A stretch of 64,000 bases of DNA from Sialis fuliginosa (GCA_961205875.1 OY540812.1:15376001-15440000), one strand, 5' to 3'; shown: positions 1 to 14,372, counted from the stretch's first letter. A program made the numbers and translations. The notes: generated by a model not told the origin, from the letters alone.

Positions 1-2139
1 GGGGCACCATTCTTTCTTTCTCTTTCTACCGACAGTTAGCGTTTTCGACTGTCTTACTTACTCTATGTTATATTATCTCTATGTTCCTGCATTTATAACG
101 TATGTACTATGGGTTTCGGAAGTCGTCAGCTACCGTAAAGCTCAGAATCGCTCACAACAGATTCGAACATATTAAGAGAAACATCATAGATTATCTTTTT
201 CTAGGGCGTAGCTTATATAGTTACATCATTTCAAATAAAAAACACAAATATACGTCAATTTCATTAACTAATTTTATATCAAGTTGAACATATTTAACAA
301 GTAAAATTCGGAATATCAAATATTTAATGCACTATAAACTTTATCTAGCAAATGAATTACAAAATATCTGTCTTTGTTTGATACATGGAAAAATGATTTA
401 AATATTATAATAATCAAATGGCAGCAACCTACTAACTTTGTGACAAGCTAATTTCAATGAAAATTTGACGACCACTTCTGCATTTCACTGTACATATGTA
501 TGCGTATCTACTTGTCAAAATTCCGAGGGCTACGATTACGGCGCAAAGTTCTGCGCATACCATTCACGCATGTCGAAGAGTATAGGATACCTCATTCGCG
601 TTCGTAGTACGGGAGTTCTCGGTTCCCGAGTCGTTCGTTATCGGCAGGTTCAAGTATATATATAAGTAATTCTACTCTACGTTGCTTGAAGAATTTAATG
701 ATATACTTAACATAAAGATCGCATTTAAATATCCAAAGTTATTACAAAAAAATATCTCTAAACATGGCAGGAATAGACGATCACCTTACCGCAAAATCAT
801 TTAATTTTGAATACTAAAATTATCAAAGGAAAATAAAATTCCATGTCTACAAATATAACGTACAATAATAAAACTGACTGAAAAAATAGCTAGAGCTTAC
901 ATAACTCCCCTCTACCGCACATAAATAATAACGATGTCTATTCATACAAATATACTTCTCATTGACTCAAATAGTGTTTGATACACACACGCGTCGTGGT
1001 TGTTATATTTAGATCGTTCCTCCAGCCGTGTTGGCTTTCTGCTGCTCCCCGAGCCCTCCCATGAGAGATCGCAGAGTGCTCCGCGCACCATCTCCAGGGG
1101 CACGGGCATTAAGGTACTACCACCACCACTACTCTGCGTTGCAACCGGATACTCTATCGCGCTGTTTCACTGCATTAAGTGTTATTTGATTTACCCGTAT
1201 ACGAATGCAGAAATATGGATACATTAAAACGCATCGAATCTTACACATCTTGCCTTTAATGGATCAATTAAAATGTTAACTCCTTAGTCGAAATAGTGGT
1301 GTAAGTGTAATATCCTTGTAAGAGAGGGAGGGGGTGTTGTGAATACAGAATATTATAAATTAAAATTGAGAATCAAAAGTGTGAAGAAAATCAAATAGTT
1401 TTGAATCTTCTTTTTTACATTTAACTTAAAAACGTATTTCTATAAAATAACCTCGTTTCCTATTACATTTCTATTTTAATTAAGGCAGATTGAATTTATT
1501 TTTCATAGTAAAAAATTGTTGTTTTTGCAGAAGTGAAGAAATGAGCAGTTTAATTACCTTATATGTGGCATTCCACATTAACATGGTAAATCTTTAAATA
1601 AAATAAATAATAAACAGTATAATTAGTTATATAAAAAATACAAAAAAGTTAATTTATTTTATTGATAAAGAAATAAAACGGGTATTTTTTCTACAAAGTA
1701 ATTAGTTTAATTCGTTAGAAAATCGACGAAGAATGGAGTTAATGGTAATACTAACAAGATTCTATAAAATATACCAACAAAAAATATTTTCAATATAAAT
1801 TGTAATTATTTTTGAAGGAAAAAAACATTTATACAATAAGGACTAATACCTTAATTGAATTCTCTAAAATCTTATGCCTTTTTTGTTCTTTTATGCACAA
1901 TGTATTTTATGTTCAGTATATTTTATCTTTTTATTATAGCGAATTTATTTAATAATCATTTTTATCAATATTATTATAAACTGATTTAAACAAATATTTA
2001 TATATGAAGGATTCAGTTGCCAAAATAATTAATACCAATCGCTGTAACCTTTAAACAAGAGATTAATTTTTCATTGATATTATCAAGGATTATTATTGTA
2101 TTGATACATGATACAAGCGTCAGAATTGAATATTTTATC
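1..2139. other. AT-rich DNA, no gene seen
   Basis: Apart from the GC-richer part at 1000-1170 this is AT-rich sequence with only short frames. It is probably intronic or intergenic. Confidence 0.5.
1000..1170. other. GC-richer segment without a recognisable gene
   Basis: The base composition rises (CTGCTGCTCCCCGAGCCCTC; GGGGCACGGGCATTAAGG). A 75-codon frame spans it but shows no motif. It may be an exon or a regulatory island. Confidence 0.2.
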
Positions 2140-2402
2140 TCCGGTATTATAAAGGAGCTAGCAACTTTGCTAGCACTTTCAAATGGGGTGTTAATTCTGT
2201 GATAGTATCTATGGAATTTAGAGCAGTGATACTTCAACCGTACTAAATAATTTTCATAATATCACCACTGTTTATATACCACGCGTGCACGAAAACTGTC
2301 AAAAATTTCATGAAACTTAAAGGGAACTGTCAGATAGTTTGAAACCACATTTGGAAGTGCTTGCAAGCTAGCAAATTTTGCTAGCTCGTTTATAATACCG
2401 GA
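2140..2402. mobile_element. MITE with TCCGGTATTATAAA ends
   Basis: The inverted ends TCCGGTATTATAAA(G/C)GAGC are followed by short GCTAGCAA palindromic words. The total is 263 bp. No convincing TSD was seen. The two minus-strand frames here come from the element. Confidence 0.65.
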
Positions 2403-4875
2403 CATTAATAAATATTTCTGGGTGTTCAAATATTGTTCCATGAATGTAAATTCTTGAATACAATCAATCACACATTTATTTTTGGAATAAGAAAACAATT
2501 AATTCGTAATTTTGTTTATATTATTTCCAAAGAGAAAACGTATTTCACACTTGTTAATACCTACATATGTACATGTCATAATATTTATAACATATTTAAA
2601 AATATATTTGCGATGTTTATCTCTCGAAATAGATCCTATGCAACCCGAGTGCAGTAAAGACAATATATTTGTATCAATTTAGAGATTTGATATAACGCTA
2701 ATCCAGTGGCAGCTCGAAAGAAGAGATTTACAAATTAATTATTATTTAATTTGTATATAACTATTAGTCAGATTAACTTAGTTAGATATTTAAAAAAAAA
2801 TATTATACATATATCATTTATCACACAAACAAGGAAGAAAAAATCTATCCCCTTTAAAATGAAAATATCCGAGATTTCTTGATTTTATGACTCTTGACTT
2901 GCAGTTTCTTTATAATTAAATTTTATTATTTATAATTATCACTGAATTTTTTGTATTTACTATCAGCTTTCAATGATGCTAATCAATTAAAAATATTTTT
3001 TTCACGAATGATTGATTTATCAGAAAAAAATGATGGTGATACAAAAAATTGTAGTAAAAAGAAATCTCATAAAATCCAGAAAAATCGAATATTTTAATTT
3101 TTAACTGGTGGATGAATGTAGAATTCCCTTGTTATATAAACATTTTTTTAATTACTTGGGAAGAGCATTTTATTTTGAAGAACATAGAAATTCAATATAA
3201 TTACATATTTTGAAACTTTAAAGATTAAAAATAACTATATGTTTCCTCCAGTGTTTTTATAAAATAACTATTTGACAATTTTAACTTCTTATATTAAATT
3301 TTCTTATTTTTTTAACATGTACCTACATTCAAATGTCTTTTAATCATATACTTTATATTAACAAATTGAAATTCCTCGTTACTCCTATATACAAGGCGCC
3401 ACTGTAAGTGTATACGTCATACACTTAGCGCGAATTGCTGCACAGGAGCCTGGGTACCCCGCATGTGGGCTGGCGACCACATGGGCCTGAGTCCTCATCC
3501 AAGCACATGTGGAACAACTGCGGGCCTGGACAGGGCTGTACCAATAAACCAAAGTCGTCTCGTCAACATTACAATATTTCGACTTTTAATTTTTGAATAA
3601 AGTACCTATCATAAATTTGAAATGCTGAAAAACAACCAGGGATATTGATAAGACCATTGAAATTAAAACGGGTGAGTTTAAATCTATTTTATTTGTTTTT
3701 TTTCCTTCGTAAATGTATATTATGAAAGATTATTATCGTCTGTCCATTACAATATACATATCTATTTAACCAAAATAAGAGGTAAACAATAAAAATAATG
3801 AGATCCTACTCTAGTTGTAATCACATCCCTCTATTTTAAAATTGTTGTTATAGGAAATTAAAGTGCCCTAAAAAATAGAACGTAAACACGCCTGCTATAC
3901 TGAACATAAAATTAATGACGAACCGAGAGTTGTAAAAATTAATTCCACCATATATCACAGTGTTTTAAAATGTTATTTCTACACCCCTTATCCAGCTATT
4001 CTAGACGCTGCTACATTTATATGTGTATGTTGATATAAACGGCCTTTAGAGAAAGAACCCACATTTACCGCACCATGCGATAAACAAAGAGGGTTCTGTT
4101 TTGTTTAGGAATTTTAACATACCCATGTAGGGGATCCAAGACGGGACGCATCTGTTCCACATAAGGGACAGATAAATAATAGCTGTATGGACTGATAGAG
4201 ACAGCATAACGACTGTGCAATGCATTAAAAAGAAGTACATTTCATTAAAATTGTTCGAGAGGAAGACGACTTGATGTGGTTGTGTTTGAAGAAGTAGGAT
4301 AGATTATTTGTATTTAAAATGCACATATGATTCTTACTATAAAATAGGGATTAGACTTATTGAATAGAAAAAGATAGTCTCAACTATTACGTATGGTATT
4401 CAGGGGTGATGAAATTATCTATTATTTATAGTTTTATTTACATTTCACTGCTAATGTAAGGAGAAATAAAAATTAAAACTTAAGTTAATGAATTAAATTT
4501 ATAAAAATAAATGACTGATATTGATATAAATTACTTTTGGTGTTACTTTTTTGTTCTCTGTATTTCAAACAAACTTACTTACATAGATTATTATAATGAA
4601 AGCTTTGGGCGACTCGAGTCTTACATTAATTCAACAAAATGATTAATTTTTACTGATTCATTTAGTGACTTGTTGATCAGACAACTAACAATTCATACCA
4701 CTATTAATATATTTTTATAACTAATTAAATACTGCAATATTATGAATTTACTAAATATATTTATCGAAAAATTATTTGCATGTGACGAAAAAAATAAATT
4801 GCATTACCACTGAATGAGGTGAACAAAAGAACAAATCGTTCGTGAATTACACATCTGTGGATATAAGATATGTAT

Positions 4876-5074
4876 ATGTAGATATGTAAATTGCACACAA
4901 ATAGATATTGTTCGTCATGTTATGGCTGTGGTATCGGATAGGTCAGACACAAATTTTATTTATAATCTTGGTAAAGATATTAGGTATTTATTTAAGGAAC
5001 ATGATGAATTCGAAAAAAATAGATTTAATCTTAGTAACCAAAAATGCGCAGGTTCTAAAACCTATATTTACTAG
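4876..5074 (+). pseudogene. Possible coding relic, unidentified
   Basis: A frame with protein-like composition (VSDRSDTNFIYNLGKDIRYL then FKEHDEFEKNRFNLS) runs to a TAG. A longer frame on the same strand (4908-5249) looks less protein-like. No splice sites and no family recognised. Confidence 0.15.
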
Positions 5075-5330
5075 ATTTTTAGTATCTAGATGTATTTTGG
5101 ATACAACCAAAAAATGTATAAAATTTCAACACTATAAAAAAAATTCTCTTCAAGTCCTATTTGAATACTACAAATTAAAAACATGGTTATTTGTGACAAC
5201 CCTGAAATTGTTAGTTTTCAGGCAAACGGTATCCTTAGAATTTTTTTGAATAATTCTATAGTCTGTCTAGAGAACGTCAGTGCTTATATGTAAAGATACT
5301 CTGAGTGAATCAAGATATAAATAAAGCAAG

Positions 5331-5348
5331 TGTGTGTGTGTGTGTGTG
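5331..5348. repeat. (TG)9 microsatellite
   Basis: A short uninterrupted TG run followed by CGTGAACACACGCG. Confidence 0.95.
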
Positions 5349-6192
5349 CGTGAACACACGCGTTCTGTTTGGTTGCGCGTCGCGAGTATGTAATTTTGGC
5401 CGACGCCGGTTTTGTGATTTTATACAGAGATCTTGACACCGTCCGTTAAAACTGCATCAATTTTTTCAGTGTAGAGGTTACCTTTTTTCATGCACCATAG
5501 CAAGCTCGATTTGTTTAACTATGTATATGTATTTTGATTTAATAAGGATTTATGGAAAATTATTTTTTTTTGAAATAGTTAAAATTTTATTCCGCAAAAA
5601 CATTTAGTTTTAATATATCTATGTATTGTTTTTGTAAATTTCGCCAATAGAAAAATATTTATTTACTATTTACTAGTAATGTTATACCTCGAGTTCCGGC
5701 TCTTCGAATTTCGCCACTTCCCTATTACGCATTAGTGCCAGTTCATATTCTAACACAGCCTTTTTATTTTAAAGGTAACAAAACCGATATATTTTCAAAT
5801 TTTTTGTGTGTTTTTTTGATAACAGTGCTTTAATTAACGGACATTTTCGAGCCATGTCAGACGTAACTTTGGGGTATGACTGTATAATAAATAAGCAATG
5901 TAAAACAAAGTACTATTGTATATTTAATGTGTACAGAACAATCGATACTTTAAAATGTTTAGAGAATGATGTAGCGATTATAAAATATTTCTAATTTACA
6001 TAAAATATAAATATTAAAGTAGTTTCATTTCGAACCGACAATATGAAAATATCCGAAACTCATTAAAATATATATCCAACAAATTCAATATGAGAAAAAG
6101 CTTCGAAGTCTATAAATATGTACCCTACAATCAGTGGCAGCGCTTGTGTGGTAACAAATGAGCTAGAACATTATCTAAATTAATGCGTTTTC

Positions 6193-6758
6193 TATACAGA
6201 GTGAGTAAATAATATGGAATATTGTTCATATTTTCTAAAATTATTTAAAACATGTTTCAGTAAAAGTTTTTAGAGAAATTATTTCCTTTGTAATGCTAAT
6301 CTTAAAAAAAGGTGCTATCAACATATATTTTTTATAGATTCTATGAATAGATCTTAATTTTTTGCATGCAACCCTATCAAAATTTTAATGACACTGTGTA
6401 CGAAAAATTTTGAGAAAAATTAACTTTTATAATCTCAACGTAACCATGTAAACCTTAAAAAATGACTGAAACTAATATCTATCTAACGACCAAATAAATT
6501 AATTTAACAAATGTTCAAAATGATTTACATTGTTGTCCAAACACAACTGTATTCTTTATTTATTTTGTTAAGTATGACCATTTTTTGCAAGTTTCACAAT
6601 CAGTGCTTATTGATATTACTTGGTTAAGTTGCAGTTAATGTGATCTGAGATTATAAAAGTTAATTTTTTTAAAATTTTTTGTATGCAATATCATTAAAAT
6701 TTTACAGGGTTGTATGTTTATATGGACAATATTCCATATTTTTTACTCATCCTGTATA
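6193..6758. mobile_element. MITE with TATACAG(A/G)(G/A)TGAGTAAA ends
   Basis: The left TATACAGAGTGAGTAAAT and right inverse TATACAGGATGAGTAAAA continue as a long imperfect inverted repeat (ATATGGAATATTG and AATTAACTTTTATAATCTCA are in both arms). TA at each border suggests a Tc1/mariner-like target. No frame was found. Confidence 0.7.
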
Positions 6759-8339
6759 CATATATACAAAATTATAATAGCAATGAGATGAAATTAGTGT
6801 ATAGTAAACGAATTAGTGAATATGTGAATAGACATTTTGACATTCAACAGCTAAAGTCGGTGATTAAATAAAATAAAACATTTGGGCTCAATATTTAAAA
6901 ATGTTGAAATTAAAAAGTTACCATTACAATGTTTTCAATAAATTTTTGATCGAGGAGGGAGTGAATAGATAATAAAAAATATATATTTTAGACATTGTTA
7001 ATATTTTGATAAATGTGTAGACAGTTTACTATGAAAAATAATGTTTACTATTTTATTGTACTACATTACTACTACAAGCAATAAATTGCGCCCCCGCGTG
7101 TTTCCTTTGGAGGTCGCCACTGTAGGTAATATTATCCGAGATCATCGTTTAAAGATTTAAATATAGCGCTGTTGGGGATTATAAAATTATTTTTGATACG
7201 TTGAAAAATAAATTTGTTTTAGTCGTTTTGCATTTTATTAAAGGCATGATATTTGCATATAGTGTCTAAGCTAAACATATATGAATTATGTAAACGTAAC
7301 AAAACCTAGTAGGTAATACATTTTATAGTATTTTTATTTAAAAAGAAAAGGACTTTTACATGTATAGTGGAATTTCAAGTTTGATATTTTAATGAAATTT
7401 TAGTTTATTATATATACATACATACATAAAATATAAGTAAGTGTTTTATATAAAAAAATTGTGGCGACTTCAATATTAATTATTAATATACGAAATATCC
7501 ACACATAACTTTGTTTTAGTTTAGACCAGCATGCGAGTTAAATGGTCATATTTTTTCTGACTTGCACAGTTAATTTATTACTGTTCAGCTCTTTTGAGTG
7601 ATAGCGTGATGATATGTACCCTATATAACTTGAGATTTCAAGGAACACGTTGGTGTTGGTTTAATTAACATCGGTCAAATAGTTTTCGAGATTACTTCGA
7701 ATAATCTTTCTCTCTTTATGATATTAGTATAGATATAATGTATTTGAAACGTGTTATTATATTATGTTGATATTTTTTATATAAAATTTGATAGTAGGTA
7801 TATAATAATTATAAGGTTGAAAAGAAAATACATCACTATAAAAAGCATAAATAATTAAAATATATCTTAAAAATCTTTTATAAGCGATTATTTAATTTAT
7901 TAATATTAAACATTAACAAATTAATAGAACAATCATTGAGATAATTTTGCAAAAAAATGACTTACTGTATATTTGAAAGATTGATATTTAAAATAAATAT
8001 GTCTTGTAATATTTTATTATACATCAATACAAAACCAGATTATAATTACGTATGAATGGATTTAGAATTTTAAATTTATGATAAATTTCCATTAACCATT
8101 AAGATTTGAATATTTAATCGTATTTCATTTAAATAATGAAACAACGATACAGTAGTAATGTAGATGTATCTGTTATAGTTTGTTATAATATATTTGAATT
8201 ATAAATCATTTAAACACGATACTCGTATCTATTTTTAATTAAATAGAATATCAAGCTAAATCATAACCTCTATTATATTTCTATTTGTAATATAGTTTTC
8301 TTATCCGTATTTGGAATATACAGTTATATTTTATTATAA
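6759..8339. other. AT-rich DNA, no gene seen
   Basis: The only notable item is a lone hAT-like terminus (GGAGGTCGCCACTG, ending 7122) after a C-rich word (GCGCCCCCGCGTG). No partner with a matching duplication was found. Confidence 0.45.
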
Positions 8340-8900
8340 GGTACTGGCACCAGTCTTGGATATAACACCAGTAATGGTTATTTTTTAATTAAATGTACTG
8401 AATTAGAAATATTTGTTGATATTTGATTACTACAATTTCTGAATATTAATCTTTATATATTTAACTGTCTTACAGCGTGATTTGATGTCAATCGGCCAAT
8501 AGGTGTTAAAACGGTGGACATTTAAACTAATTATTAGTATAATTTATTTATTAATTATTATATTATCATAGCAACTGTTTTACATTGTTTCAAATTTGAT
8601 GATTATTTCTTTTAAATCTTTTGTCTTGTAGTACTTATCATTTTGTAATCATTAGCAAGTGTCCATCACTGCGTGCTCATAACTGGTTTTACTTCATCCA
8701 TTACTGGGAAAAAAACATAAACAAAATAAAAGGCTATAATTTAAAAAACAAACTATATTTGCGGATTTTGGTAATTGAATAAATAAAGAGTTACTTGTTT
8801 TATTAGTAACATGAGTTCATGAGAAATACAAAAAAGAAACCCGTCAATCACAAAAACAGTAAACCTTGGTCTTATAGCGGCCATAACTGGCGCTAGTACC
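8340..8900. mobile_element. GGTACTGG-ended non-autonomous element, full copy
   Basis: The 561-bp element has ends GGTACTGGCACCAGT and inverse GGTACTAGCGCCAGT. The sequence is shared with copies at 35.0, 45.1 and 58.3 kb. Flanks TAA/TTA extend the symmetry. No coding frame was found. Confidence 0.75.
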
Positions 8901-9529
8901 TTAGTTGAGGTCGTTATCAAAATCAAAATAAAATAATTATTTAAAATGATAAAACTTAAAAATAAAGTTTCTATATAATTCTATATTTACTAATGGTAAA
9001 CAACATTAATGTTTCTGAGATAAAAATAAATGAAGAAACGTCACTCCTTAATGAGAATTTAAGTTTTTTAATTGTATTATTTAGTTTAGCGTAGGCGTTA
9101 TATTGTATTACAATTAAACACCATTAAAAAAAACAGATATTGTTTTTTTTTGTTACTTATTATTAAATCTATTTATTATTATTTATAGGAATTCATTTAG
9201 ATATATACGGATATAATTCATTAATATTAATTTCATCCACTTGAAAAATTTATACACAAGTAATTACATGTATTTTATGAATATGGACTGATAATAAAGT
9301 TAATACGATAAAACAAGCATGTACATATGTGCATACAAATATGAATATAACGTTCGTATATTAATATCACTAAAATTATATTTATCATATCCGTTTCCAT
9401 TAGCTCATGTAATATATGCACTGAATTATAACCAGTATTGGGTAACCGTCAAATAAAATAAATAGTTTTGGTTGTATATAGTAGATTTCTATGCTACAGC
9501 ATGACGAACAAGCGTCTTAAAACAGAAGT

Positions 9530-10055
9530 CATCCTACAAGGGGGCATTCACGTGTCAAGGTGGGGGTTAGTCCTACAGCCGGCGCGTCTATAATTACACC
9601 AAGCGTCGCCGCGCCCCCCAGCCTCGCGGGCCCCCCACAACCATCGCCGCCACTTCATGAGATCACATGGCGCGTGGCAAAGGTTTATTTTGGGAAAAGA
9701 CAAATTTGGGTAAAGAGGGGTTGACTTATAGTAAGCTTATATTGCTGAGTCTGCCAGCAGCCAATCGCCTTCGACGGAGCCATTTTTAGAATTAAACGAC
9801 GTCGAGGAGGGCGCCGAGACGCAGAACTTTTACACCATCGTCTGCTCATTCGACCGTCGACTAGGATCTGGTGAAGAAGACGTGGCCTCGTCTATACATA
9901 CACGTCCCAAACACGGACGTGCCAACCAAGCTTCAACAACACACGATCTCGTATATAATTCAGCGTCGCGATTGTTGGGATACTTTACAAGAATCCAAAT
10001 TCAGTGATTAGTGTTGACTTTTTTTTTTCAATCGAGTGATGAATTTGTAGTGAGT
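9530..10055 (+). promoter_or_regulatory. GC-rich island, candidate promoter and first non-coding exon
   Basis: The sequence is markedly richer in G+C and CpG than its surroundings (GCGTCGCCGCGCCCCCCAGC at about 9604). A TATATAA at 9953 and an initiator-like TTCAGTG at about 10000 precede TTTGTA|GTGAGTTAG at about 10049, a good donor. Only tiny frames occur, so any exon here is untranslated. All of this is inference from composition and motifs. Confidence 0.3.
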
Positions 10056-10441
10056 TAGCATACACTATTTTTAATTGTGAGCAATATATGTGATTTTTTT
10101 AGTAATGTGTTCTTATTTTTAGTGTTATTGTTGTGACTGTTATATTTAATGGAATTTTTTCTTCAGCCTGTTGAAGTTCCGTGCTTCCTTACTTCCCATA
10201 GTATTTTAAACGTATGGAATGTAAAGAAGTATGGAGCAAACATTGGCACATCAACAATGAACAAATTAAGACAATTCAATATAACAGTGAATTATTCAGT
10301 GATAAATAACGAAATATTGACGAAAGTGTGTATAAATATGTAATGACTAATAAGTACGAAAAATGTTTTTAAAATAACCGAATGGTAATATGAGACTGTA
10401 GATTCGTATATATTAATTTTAGAATTCAGCTGATGTGTACT

Positions 10442-10561
10442 AAGAATATTAGAAATTATTTCTGGTGCGGCTGCGCGTCTCACACCCGGCTCCATATGTT
10501 GTTCTCAGAAACAGACTCACTGTAACATCAGCTTCCGTTCTGGAGATATGGCAGCAAGGTG
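10442..10561 (+). CDS. Possible exon with start codon, unidentified
   Basis: A GC-richer 120-bp stretch begins after AAGAATATTAG and ends ATGGCAGCAAG|GTGTAT. If real, the ATG at 10549 would open only four codons before the donor. I do not recognise the product. It may belong with the island 500 bp upstream. Confidence 0.18.
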
Positions 10562-10721
10562 TATCGAGTTTCGCGGTGCTATATTATAATATTTCATTAC
10601 CTTAAATTAGCTAGTTATCATGTTTGCAGTAATAATTTTATTATATATGTGGAATTTATAATTTATACATTTGAGATAAAATTATGTTGAATTTTGAAAT
10701 GGATATTATTTTAGATATATG

Positions 10722-10744
10722 TATATATATATATATATATATAT
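10722..10744. repeat. (TA)n microsatellite
   Basis: A 23-bp TA run in AT-rich DNA. Confidence 0.93.
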
Positions 10745-13700
10745 TACAACATTTACAACTGATTTATAAAATTTTCCTTTGCAGTTTTCATAATAAAAAC
10801 AAAAATTAATAATTATTTTATTTTAATCTTCCAACCTAAATTAAAGATTGTAAATAAATAATACACGCCTGTTTGTTGTATAACTGTAGTTCACTTATAT
10901 TTCACGCAAAACTTTAGAAGATTTCAAAACAGAAATATGTAGTTATAAATGCTGAGTACCTTTATAAAATTCGTTTTGATTACATATTTCTAATTGCTAA
11001 TACTTTTTGCTGTCCCGACTACACGCGTAAAAACACAGTTAAAGATAACAAATGCTATCAACATTATAAAAAAAACAAAACACAAACACGTTATTATATC
11101 ATTTCATATCACAATACCAATAATTCCTGTTATGTTTTAACTTTTTCCACGCAACATGATTTGAATTATTCATTGTTGGGATAAAAATATGTGCTACAAT
11201 GCGATGGCAACTTCATTACGGGAATTGTGTTAGAATAATTACAACTCCAATGTGGATTGCGTTTTTTTAAAGAGACCATTTTAATTTCATTTTTCATTTA
11301 GCAAGTAAGTGTTTGCATACGAAATTGGCATCAGCGCAGTTGTGAAGGATAACACGCCATGAATTATATTGCCGTCATTGTGGATTCTCGAGGATTATGT
11401 ACTTGCGGTATATAAATATGACCTTTTATAAATTCAGTTTAAAACCCATCTTTCTCTCTTTCTCTTTTCACGTGTGTGCCAGTATTGTAGTAAGATTTTC
11501 GACGCCCTTAATAATTAATTTAAAGAAAATACTAATACTGAAACAGAACGTCTCAGAAGATAAGGTAGGTTTGTCGTTACAGTTTTTATAAATTTGTATT
11601 CTTGTTGTTTATGACAGAATATATTAAAAACATCATCAATAAAATAAAAATTGTTTATACAGACTATGAGTGATTAATAGCTTTTTTGATCTCTTCATTT
11701 TTAATTCTAATATTAGACGGTGAACTGTTTCTAATTTTCAGTGAAGTGAAGTTGTATATTTTTTTACTTTGATGGATTTTTTTAGTAAAAAATTACATAC
11801 CGTTTTTATGCTATGTGCTAATTTTTATTTGGCATAACTGAAACAATGATTGAATAGCTAATTTTAAAGATAATCATCTCGTGTTTTATTTAAATGATAA
11901 AACATTATTTTCGAAAATTCCTTTCTTTCAGATCATATTCTCGTCAAGACATTTAGATTGGCATCACAACGAAGTCAATAGCATTTTTTATTTGCGAGAT
12001 TTCGTGCACGTAAAAAATGACGTACGTTCACACACACACACACACACACATACATCTTTCTGAAAATAGTGTAAATATACTACAGTGACCTTGAAATATA
12101 AAAATATGTTGACATTTTTTATTTTCATTTTCGGACCGATTTCCTATTGGGAAACTAATAATACTTAATATTTAAGACAATAAGCTTAGAAATATCATTA
12201 ACATGAAAAATTGGTGACACTATTGGTTTTTGTTTTTATACATAATCAACCTAAGTCCGGCACTGCACAATTAGTATGTATGTGTGTGTGTCCGTGGGTA
12301 TTTTCATTGGAGCCGTTGTTCTACGTTATCGGCGCTATTTGAATAGAAATTTGAATTATATCGGTCATATATTTTTTGCACATTGGGTCTCTGTACTCAT
12401 TGTTGCGGACATTCATACATACATACGTACAAACATGCATTGAGTGTTTTGTTAGGTAGATATACGACTATATGTTTATTGTTAATTTTCCTTTTGTTGG
12501 TTTTCATTTTAATAGATACAAATCATATAAATGGTTACATATAAATTTTAAGTAACATTTTTATACTTTTTTTATTGCACGTTGGGAATATTTATTTTTG
12601 TAAGACCATTGTGTTGACAAAATATTCGAATATAATAATATTAATATAAATAGTTAAAACATATTTTTGACGTATTTCTTAACGAAAGTATTTATTTTTA
12701 CATAAAAAAAAATAGGTACATCATTTTTATTCGAAATGAGTGTTTTACCCATTCAATTTTACGACATTAAATTTATATGAAGTTATATATTTGATGATTA
12801 ATTTTTTTAAGTAATTGGACATGAATATTATACCCATCTAAAATCTTGGAAAATTAATTAAAAATGAAACAAATGCTCGTAATAATCGTTGGAAAAATAT
12901 CTAAAAATAAAGGAACATTAATTTTAATGAGGTAGCTCTTTTATATTTGTTCATGTAAAATATGAAAATATTATTTCAACGAAAATGAAATTTACAAAAA
13001 CCGGTGTTTACTTTATTTTGAAAAAATATTAATTTTAATTTTAAAATACATATAGGTCTTTAGAGATATTAAAATATATTAAGTATTTCGACAATCAATA
13101 AAATTAAAATATTTTTATACAATTTCCTTATTTAAAATATTTAGACAAATTTTTCAAGTTTCTTGTTTCTATACATTTATTTTTATTATTATACCCAGAG
13201 ATTGTATTAGTGAGTAGTGACCCTTAAATTTTAATGTTTTTAGTAAAAATGAATATAAGGACCTATATTTATCTTTATATTTAAAAAAAAATTGGGATAT
13301 TTAAATCAAATACATATCTCTTTTAAATTAATCATTAATTTATTTTTGCATATAAGCTTATTTTTCCGACTTGCAAGTCCTTTATCGGTGTAATGGATAA
13401 TATTCTATAAATAAAATTAACAGATTCAACTACATACAACATATCTTTATATAGGTATCTATAAACATATTAACTAAAATGTTATCATCACTGAAGCGAA
13501 TATATGATAAATCTAAATACAAATTTAATTTACCGTCAAACTATATGATACTTATACAAATATATTCCGTTAAATTGTCAGTATACTAAAGTTGAAACAA
13601 ATGAAGTGCCTTCATATAATTGCGATTAGTGTTCCATTTAGAAATGGACTACGTAAATTAATTTAACCGAATAGCGAACTATTTGTAGCATTTATTGTCT

Positions 13701-14230
13701 ATAAATCCCGATAAACCCCGATTAACGACGAATGATGAATATTAGTTTTCTATTTAATCTGATGTAATTTATATATAGTTTCATTACTACATGAACATTT
13801 GTAAATTAAATATACACATTTATATAAAAGCTTTGAATCACAACATTACTATATTATATTGATTTAAACAAGTTTAGTTATCAGTATTTCCATTAGACGA
13901 GTAGAATATATGTTTTTTTATGTTTTAATCTAATAACGTATAGATATTTTTGGTCAGCACATATCTGCATGTATATTTTGTTAATGCTCGAGTTATAGAG
14001 AATGTATGTAGATTATAATTTTCATAAGCAGAGTTGGCTTTAGATAAAGTTGCATAAAGGAGTTCATGGTACATTTCGTAAATACATACTTCAGGTATAC
14101 CAAACTATATCTGACTAAATATCAATATGATTAGTCGACTTGAATGACGAATCTATAGGTATTATTAAAAAATGCGTGAAATTCAATATCTGGATGAAAA
14201 TCAGAGAAAGTCAATGAAAAGAAAAAAAAC
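10745..14230. other. AT-rich DNA, no gene seen
   Basis: Only short frames and simple repeats are present; it reads as intron or intergenic sequence. Confidence 0.5.
12029..12050. repeat. (CA)11 microsatellite
   Basis: An uninterrupted CA run. Confidence 0.95.
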
Positions 14231-14233
14231 TAA

Positions 14234-14372
14234 TGCCGTGTTTAGACCAAAGAAAACAAAACAGCAACACGGTGTTTCAAAACACATCGTATTTAAAAAT
14301 GCATAGGGTTTATTGCACTTTTGTCAAAAAGACACGATGTTACTGTTTTGTTTTTTGGGTCTAAACACGGCA
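14234..14372. mobile_element. MITE with TGCCGTGTTTAGACC ends and TAA target duplication
   Basis: The 139-bp element has ~33-bp inverted repeats starting TGCCGTGTTTAGACC and is flanked by TAA on both sides (14231-14233 and 14373-14375). The TAA/TWA duplication suggests a PIF/Harbinger-type element. Confidence 0.75.

Larger units (their letters stand above)
2403..6192. other. AT-rich DNA, mostly featureless
   Basis: It holds a GC-richer stretch at 3390-3560 with a TAAGTGTA..TACACTTA palindrome and lone hAT-like termini (CAGTGGCAGC at 2704; GGCGCCACTG at 3395). The weak relic at 4.9 kb and the TG run at 5.33 kb are listed separately. Confidence 0.45.

Noticed and set aside
2704-3404. Possible hAT element from CAGTGGCAGC to GGCGCCACTG
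   Set aside because: The flanking 8-mers differ and the ends do not pair beyond the first bases.
6132-7122. Possible 1-kb hAT element from CAGTGGCAGC to GTCGCCACTG
   Set aside because: The flanking 8-mers do not match (3 of 8), and a different MITE with its own ends lies inside.
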